In this document: piece after piece, positions 4,783 through 8,616 of the stretch
Numbering within the stretch: the first letter of the stretch is position 1
Layout of the letters: every line of letters starts with the position of its first letter
Origin: Oscillospiraceae bacterium
Lineage (GTDB): Bacteria > Bacillota > Clostridia > Oscillospirales > Ruminococcaceae
DNA length: 8,616 bases
Direction of reading: 5' to 3'
Assembly (NCBI GenBank): GCA_016297165.1
Contig: JAEDHF010000079.1
Location: forward strand, 1-8,616
Translations under genes and position numbers: made by a program
Notes under the pieces: model-generated
Database searches by the model: none
What the model saw: the letters and a program-made list of their open reading frames with translations, nothing else
What the model was told of the DNA's origin: nothing

Positions 4783-7065
4783 AGTTTTTACCTCCTTTCT
4801 TCTTAGATTAGTTTTTATTGCTCTATCCCTTACGGGGTTATAGATATCGATTAGATTAAGTCTTAATGCATTTGTCACAACGCAAAAGCTCGAAAGGCTC
4901 ATAGCTGCCGCTCCGAACATAGGGCTTAATGTCCAGCCTGTTATTCCCACAAAAGCCCCTGCGGCAAGGGGGATACCCAAAGCGTTATAGAAAAACGCCC
5001 AGAACAGATTCTGACGGATATTTCTGAGCACGCTTCTGCTTAGTGAAACTGCGGCAGGCACATCGGTAAGACTGCTTTTCATAAGCACAGCGTCGGCTGA
5101 CTCAATGGCAATATCGGTGCCTGCACCTATCGCTATTCCTATATCGGCGGTAGTAAGGGCAGGGGCGTCGTTAATTCCGTCGCCTACCATAATAACTTTA
5201 CCCTCTTTTTTCAGTCGGTTTACTTCCGAAGCCTTACCGTCGGGAAGTACATCCGAGACAATTTCGGTAATGCCTGCTTGTCGGGCTATAGCTTCGGCAG
5301 TTCTTCGGTTATCTCCCGTAAGCATAACCACCCTCCTACCCATATTCTTAAGACGAGTAACAGCATTTCTGCTGTCTTCCTTAATGGCGTCGGCTATTGC
5401 GATAATTCCGAGGAACGAATCGCCTTTTCCGAAAAATAGGGGAGTTTTTCCTTCATTAGCAAGGCTTTCCGCTTTAGTTTTCATATGTTTCGGGATATTA
5501 AGCATACTGCCAACGAAGGAGAGTTTTCCGCCGATTAGCTTAATTCCGTCCATTTCGGCGGTAAGACCGTTACCAGAAACCGAAACGAAGCTGCTGATTT
5601 CCCCGGCTTCTATCCTGTTGTCCTTCCCATATTCGGTTATGGCTGAAGCAAGAGGATGATTGCTTTTTGCTTCAAGAGATACAGCAGTATCAAGCAATAC
5701 GTTTTCTTCGATACTATCTGCGGTAATTATGTCTGTAACGACAGGCTGACCTTTTGTTATCGTACCCGTTTTGTCGAGAACAACAATCCGTGCTTTTCCT
5801 GTCTCTTCGAGGGATACGGCTGTTTTAAAGAGTATTCCGTTTTTCGCCCCGACGCCGTTTCCTACCATTATTGCCACAGGTGTTGCAAGTCCGAGAGCGC
5901 AGGGACAGCTTATAACGAGAACAGAGATGCCTCTACCGAGGGCATATCCTACGCCTTCGCCAACGAGCAGCCAGATAAGAGTCGTAATAGCGGCTATCGC
6001 AATAACTACAGGAACGAATACGCCCGAAACCTTATCGGCGAGCTTTGCTATGGGAGCCTTTGTTGAAGCCGCTTCGCTTACTAATTGTATGATTTTTGCA
6101 ATTCCTGTTTCTTCGCCGACACCCACCGCTTCACATTTAAGATAGCCCGAAGTGTTTATTGTTGCGGCAGAAACCCTGTCGCCAACAATTTTATCTACAG
6201 GCAGGCTTTCTCCCGTGAGGGCTGATTCATCAACGGCGCTCATGCCCTCTATTACTATTCCGTCGGCAGGAATACTATCTCCTGCCTTTACTATAAAAAT
6301 ATCGCCCTTAATTATTTCACCGGCAGGTATTTCTGTTTCTGCTCCATTTCTTATAACGACGGCTCTTTTCGGAGTTAAATCAATAAGCTTTTTTATTGCG
6401 TCGGTAGTTTTGCCTTTTGAACGGGCTTCAAGCATTTTTCCGAGAGTAATAAGGGTAGGTATCATAGCCGCCGATTCAAAATAGAATTCGTGAATATAAT
6501 GATACGCCCCCATGGTATCTCCCTTGCTGATTAAATCGGACATAGCGAACAGGGCATAGGTGCTATATATAAAGGAAGCACTCATGCCTAAGGCTACAAG
6601 AGTATCCATATTCGGCGCTTTGTGAATAACGCCTTTAATGCCGTTTATAAAGAATTTCTGATTGATTACGAGGATAATCGCCGAGAGATAAAGCTCAATA
6701 AGACCGAGAGATAAAGGATTATCGCTAAAATAAGAGGGTAGGGGCAGTCCCAGCATATTTCCCATTGAGAAATACATAAGAATAATAAGGAAAATGAGCG
6801 AGGCTATAAACCGCCTTTTCATAACCGAAAATTCGTCCTTTTCCTTTGCTTTTTCGATGCTTTTTGCACCTCTGAGGTTTGCGCTGTAGCCTGCTTTTTC
6901 TACTGCAGCGATAATTTCCGAGCTTTCGGCGGTGCCTTCAACGCTCATGGAATTTGTAAGCAGATTAACCGAGCAGGACGTAACTCCGCTCAAGGAGGAA
7001 ACTGCCTTTTCAACCTTAGAGCTGCAGGCGGCACAGCTCATACCTTTTACATCATATTGTTTCAT
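4579..7065 (-). CDS. copA: Cu(+)-exporting P1B-1-type ATPase CopA with a C-terminal CopZ-like domain
   Basis: This membrane pump moves Cu(I) out of the cytoplasm using ATP. In order over 828 residues: an N-terminal heavy-metal domain with GMSCAAC (8-14); membrane helices near 84-103, 119-138, 152-174 and 190-208; the actuator loop with TGES (284-287); helices near 346-368 and 376-400, the latter carrying the transport motif CPC (387-389); the phosphorylation motif DKTGT (Asp431); the nucleotide-binding His-Pro (470-471); MLTGDN (581-586) and VGDGINDAPAL (627-637); then the last two helices with Tyr693-Asn694 and M722-x-x-S-S726. CPC, YN and MxxSS together mark Cu(+)/Ag(+) specificity. Unusually, a second heavy-metal domain (762-828, MCGHC at 772-776) follows the last helix via a short basic linker. 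It starts 1 bp after csoR ends with only a weak ribosome site, so translation is probably coupled to csoR. Confidence 0.95.
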   Translation of the reverse strand: MKQYDVKGMSCAACSSKVEKAVSSLSGVTSCSVNLLTNSMSVEGTAESSEIIAAVEKAGYSANLRGAKSIEKAKEKDEFSVMKRRFIASLIFLIILMYFSMGNMLGLPLPSYFSDNPLSLGLIELYLSAIILVINQKFFINGIKGVIHKAPNMDTLVALGMSASFIYSTYALFAMSDLISKGDTMGAYHYIHEFYFESAAMIPTLITLGKMLEARSKGKTTDAIKKLIDLTPKRAVVIRNGAETEIPAGEIIKGDIFIVKAGDSIPADGIVIEGMSAVDESALTGESLPVDKIVGDRVSAATINTSGYLKCEAVGVGEETGIAKIIQLVSEAASTKAPIAKLADKVSGVFVPVVIAIAAITTLIWLLVGEGVGYALGRGISVLVISCPCALGLATPVAIMVGNGVGAKNGILFKTAVSLEETGKARIVVLDKTGTITKGQPVVTDIITADSIEENVLLDTAVSLEAKSNHPLASAITEYGKDNRIEAGEISSFVSVSGNGLTAEMDGIKLIGGKLSFVGSMLNIPKHMKTKAESLANEGKTPLFFGKGDSFLGIIAIADAIKEDSRNAVTRLKNMGRRVVMLTGDNRRTAEAIARQAGITEIVSDVLPDGKASEVNRLKKEGKVIMVGDGINDAPALTTADIGIAIGAGTDIAIESADAVLMKSSLTDVPAAVSLSRSVLRNIRQNLFWAFFYNALGIPLAAGAFVGITGWTLSPMFGAAAMSLSSFCVVTNALRLNLIDIYNPVRDRAIKTNLRRKEVKTMEITMKIEGMMCGHCEAAVKKALEAIDTVEEAIVSHEKGTAIVKLSKETDFAVLKKAVEDKDYKVIE

Positions 7066-7066
7066 T

Positions 7067-7375
7067 CTATTTCATCATCTTTCTTAGAGTATCAAGCAAT
7101 TCGTCGATAATATCATCGTTGCCTTTTCGTATATTGTCTGCAACACAGCTCTTTATATGATTCCCGAGAAGCTCCTTTGAAAAAGCATTGACTGCCGAGC
7201 TTACCGCCGCCGCCTGTGTCAGAATATCCGTGCAGTATGCATTTTCATCAAGCATACGCTTTAACCCTCTGACCTGACCTTCTATGCGGTTGAGCCTGTT
7301 CATAAGGCTTTTATATTCGCTTTCGGAACGCTCCTTTGTCTTTTTGCAGCATTCACAGCACTCATTTATTTCCAT
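7067..7375 (-). CDS. csoR: CsoR-family copper-sensing transcriptional repressor
   Basis: This 102-residue all-helical repressor binds operator DNA when copper-free and releases it on binding Cu(I). The family core is clear: LMNRLNRIEGQVRGLKRML, then Cys48 in AYCTDIL, then His73 and Cys77 in GNHIKSC, the Cys-His-x3-Cys Cu(I) ligand set of CsoR. An additional Cys cluster at the N-terminus (Cys6, 7, 9 and 10, ECCECC) is not part of that set and might bind metal too. The start has GAGGTGAT about 7 bases upstream. It is first in the operon, followed 1 bp later by copA, and its own promoter carries a matching palindrome, so it should repress itself and copA. Confidence 0.93.
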   Translation of the reverse strand: MEINECCECCKKTKERSESEYKSLMNRLNRIEGQVRGLKRMLDENAYCTDILTQAAAVSSAVNAFSKELLGNHIKSCVADNIRKGNDDIIDELLDTLRKMMK

Positions 7376-7394
7376 TTTACATCACCTCAGGTAT

Positions 7395-7423
7395 ATTATA
7401 TACCCTATAGGGGTATTTGTCAA
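7395..7423 (-). promoter_or_regulatory. Promoter of the csoR-copA operon
   Basis: TTGACA (7418-7423) and TATAAT (7395-7400) on the minus strand are both perfect consensus with a 17-base spacer. Transcription would begin near 7388, giving a leader of only about 13 bases before csoR. Such a strong promoter fits a gene pair held off by a repressor. Confidence 0.88.
7400..7416. promoter_or_regulatory. CsoR operator in the promoter spacer
   Basis: ATACCC and GGGTAT (7400-7405, 7411-7416) form a perfect inverted repeat with a 5-base centre, the GC-cored palindrome in AT-rich flanks typical of CsoR operators. It fills the space between the -35 and -10 boxes, so bound CsoR would block RNA polymerase. 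Confidence 0.8.
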
Positions 7424-7456
7424 CCCCAAAATATCATAGTATTATCAAATTTTCAG

Positions 7457-7485
7457 TTGATTTTTACTGCTCGATATGCTATAAT
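7457..7485 (+). promoter_or_regulatory. Promoter of metA
   Basis: TTGATT (7457-7462), 17 bases, TATAAT (7480-7485). The leader to the metA start is only about 25 bases, so there is no room for an S-box or T-box riboswitch; any methionine control would have to act at the promoter. Confidence 0.75.
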
Positions 7486-7516
7486 ATACTCTGTTCGAAA
7501 AGAAAGGAAGATAAAT

Positions 7517-8458
7517 ATGCCTATAAATATTCCAAGCGATTTACCCGCTTATAATACGCTTATAAATGAAAATATATTCGTAATGCCGAGAGAAAAGGCG
7601 ATAAAACAGGATATCCGCCCCTTAAAGGTAGCGATTTTCAACCTTATGCCCACAAAAATCGAAACAGAAACACAGCTTCTCCGACTTCTCAGTAATACCG
7701 CCTTACAGGTTGACATAACTCTTTTAAGAACGGCAACCCACACCTCAAAGCATACTGCCGCAGAGCATCTCGACACATTCTATAAAACCTTTGACGAGAT
7801 TAAGGACGAATACTTCGACGCTCTTATTATTACCGGTGCGCCTGTAGAACAGTACGATTTTGAGGATGTAAATTACTGGGACGAGCTTTGCGTTTTTATG
7901 GAATGGTCTAAGTACCATGCTTTTTCTACGGTTCATATCTGCTGGGGCGCTTTCGCAGGGCTCTATTATCACTACGGCATAAAGAAATATACTCTGCCGC
8001 AGAAAATGTTCGGCGTTTTTCCCCATAAGCTTAACGTTAAGAAGCACCCTCTTTTAAAGGGCTTCGACGATATTTTCTATGTTCCTCATTCCCGTCATTC
8101 TGAGGTTAAAATGGAGGATATAATAAACCATCCTAAGCTTAATCTGCTTTCCTATTCGGATATGGCAGGGGTATATATCGCCGCCGATAAGACAAACCGC
8201 CAGATTTTCATAACCGGTCACGGTGAATACGACCGTGATACCCTTAAAAAGGAGTATTTTAGAGACATAGAAAAAGGGCTTAAAAATGTTCCTTTACCCT
8301 TTAATTATTTCCCGGACGATGATCCCGAAAACAAGCCTAAATTCACCTGGAGAGGTGCTGCGAGCCTTATGTACTCGAACTGGCTCAATTTCTGTGTTTA
8401 TCAGGAGACGCCCTTTAATCTTGAAGAAATGCCGCCTCTTGAAATAAAGGATGAATAA
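7517..8458 (+). CDS. metA: Homoserine O-acetyltransferase, MetA (HTS) family
   Basis: The enzyme activates L-homoserine by acylating its hydroxyl, the first committed step from homoserine to methionine, in the cytoplasm. It has 313 residues (family usually 300-310). The N-terminus MPINIPSDLPAYNTLINENI is canonical, which with AAAGGAAG 6 bases upstream fixes the start at 7517; a longer reading from 7457 would begin inside the promoter. The catalytic triad is present at the standard numbers: Cys142 in VHICWGA, His235 and Glu237 in GHGEYDR. Position 111 is Glu (GAPVEQ); in this family Glu111 goes with acetyl-CoA and Gly111 with succinyl-CoA, so acetyl transfer is predicted despite the usual succinyltransferase label. 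It is a single-gene unit, divergent from csoR with no evident functional tie. Confidence 0.95.
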   Translation: MPINIPSDLPAYNTLINENIFVMPREKAIKQDIRPLKVAIFNLMPTKIETETQLLRLLSNTALQVDITLLRTATHTSKHTAAEHLDTFYKTFDEIKDEYFDALIITGAPVEQYDFEDVNYWDELCVFMEWSKYHAFSTVHICWGAFAGLYYHYGIKKYTLPQKMFGVFPHKLNVKKHPLLKGFDDIFYVPHSRHSEVKMEDIINHPKLNLLSYSDMAGVYIAADKTNRQIFITGHGEYDRDTLKKEYFRDIEKGLKNVPLPFNYFPDDDPENKPKFTWRGAASLMYSNWLNFCVYQETPFNLEEMPPLEIKDE

Positions 8459-8462
8459 AGAA

Positions 8463-8497
8463 AAAGCCCTTACCGCAATTACTGCGGTAAGGGCTTT
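8463..8497. terminator. Shared terminator of metA and the converging gene
   Basis: AAAGCCCTTACCGCA (8463-8477) pairs perfectly over 15 bp with TGCGGTAAGGGCTTT (8483-8497) around a 5-base loop. It begins 5 bases after the metA stop. The T-run is longer on the minus strand (TTTTTC), so it serves the converging gene at least as well. Confidence 0.85.
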
Positions 8498-8505
8498 GAT
8501 ATTTC

Positions 8506-8616
8506 TCATAGTAAGGATTTCGGGTCGTAATTCGGCTTTTTATAAACCTTGTCGGGTTTATCGGTAATTTCCTCCTTGAAGACCTCCTGCCACTCCTCGG
8601 CAGTAAAATCCTCAAT
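8506..8616 (-). CDS. C-terminal end of an unidentified protein (partial)
   Basis: The minus strand is open from the window edge to TGA (8506-8508), giving 36 codons: a charged stretch starting EDFTAEEWQEVFKEEI, followed by DKPDKVYKKPNYDPKSLL. It ends 8 bases before the shared hairpin, as a real gene end would. The family cannot be recognised from this tail, and the start lies outside the window. An overlapping frame on the same strand that continues to 8415 runs through the hairpin and is a shadow. Confidence 0.65.
   Translation of the reverse strand: MEDFTAEEWQEVFKEEITDKPDKVYKKPNYDPKSLL

Noticed and set aside
5105..5659. 184-residue plus-strand ORF, and others opposite copA
   Set aside because: Antisense to conserved CopA motifs (ATP-binding and phosphorylation domains); composition is that of a shadow frame.
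7492..7516. Possible S-box/T-box riboswitch ahead of metA
   Set aside because: The leader from the predicted start of transcription is about 25 bases, too short for any riboswitch.

Overview
The window looks like a moderately AT-rich Firmicutes (Clostridia) chromosome, most likely a gut Oscillospiraceae/Ruminococcaceae-type organism. This is inferred from strong AGGAGG-type ribosome binding sites, sigma-A promoters of the TTGACA-17-TATAAT kind, a CsoR/CopA copper operon, a MetA-type methionine enzyme and the typical Clostridia mobile-element genes on the left. No species call is possible from the sequence alone.

The window splits at about position 4470. Everything left of it looks like the right-hand part of a decayed mobilizable or conjugative element. 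From left to right it holds: a 37-residue stump of a type I restriction methyltransferase (hsdM) with its own promoter; a MobV/Mob_Pre relaxase reduced to its first ~47 residues joined out of frame to its C-terminal coiled coil; a 217-bp array of six hairpins next to that relaxase (candidate oriT / single-strand origin region) read by its own promoter; an unresolved stretch (1256-1617); an apparently intact Rpn-family PD-(D/E)XK nuclease with a strong internal start; a DUF6017 (RepA-type replication protein C-terminal domain) gene that appears to have lost its N-terminal half; and a 70-residue C-terminal scrap of an element-type DNA topoisomerase III on the other strand. Right after that scrap sits a self-contained cargo unit (promoter, ribosome binding site, ORF, terminator) for a predicted proteasome/HslV-fold Ntn-hydrolase with Ser in the catalytic N-terminal position.

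The boundary is a 62-bp 3' piece of a tRNA-Leu(TAA) gene, ending in CCA, with no 5' half. This is the usual scar of tyrosine-integrase insertion into a tRNA gene. Its orientation puts the element on the left and the original chromosome on the right, so the complete tRNA-Leu should lie beyond the left edge. No integrase is visible in the window.

The right half (4538-8616) is ordinary chromosome. A copper operon on the minus strand has csoR then copA 1 bp apart, driven by a consensus promoter whose spacer contains a palindromic CsoR-type operator. CopA is fused at its C-terminus to a CopZ-like metal-binding domain that also has its own optimal ribosome binding site and ATG, so a free copper chaperone is probably made as well. 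Divergent from csoR is a monocistronic metA, predicted to be a homoserine O-acetyltransferase from Glu111. It ends at a 15-bp hairpin shared with a converging gene, of which only the last 36 codons are present.
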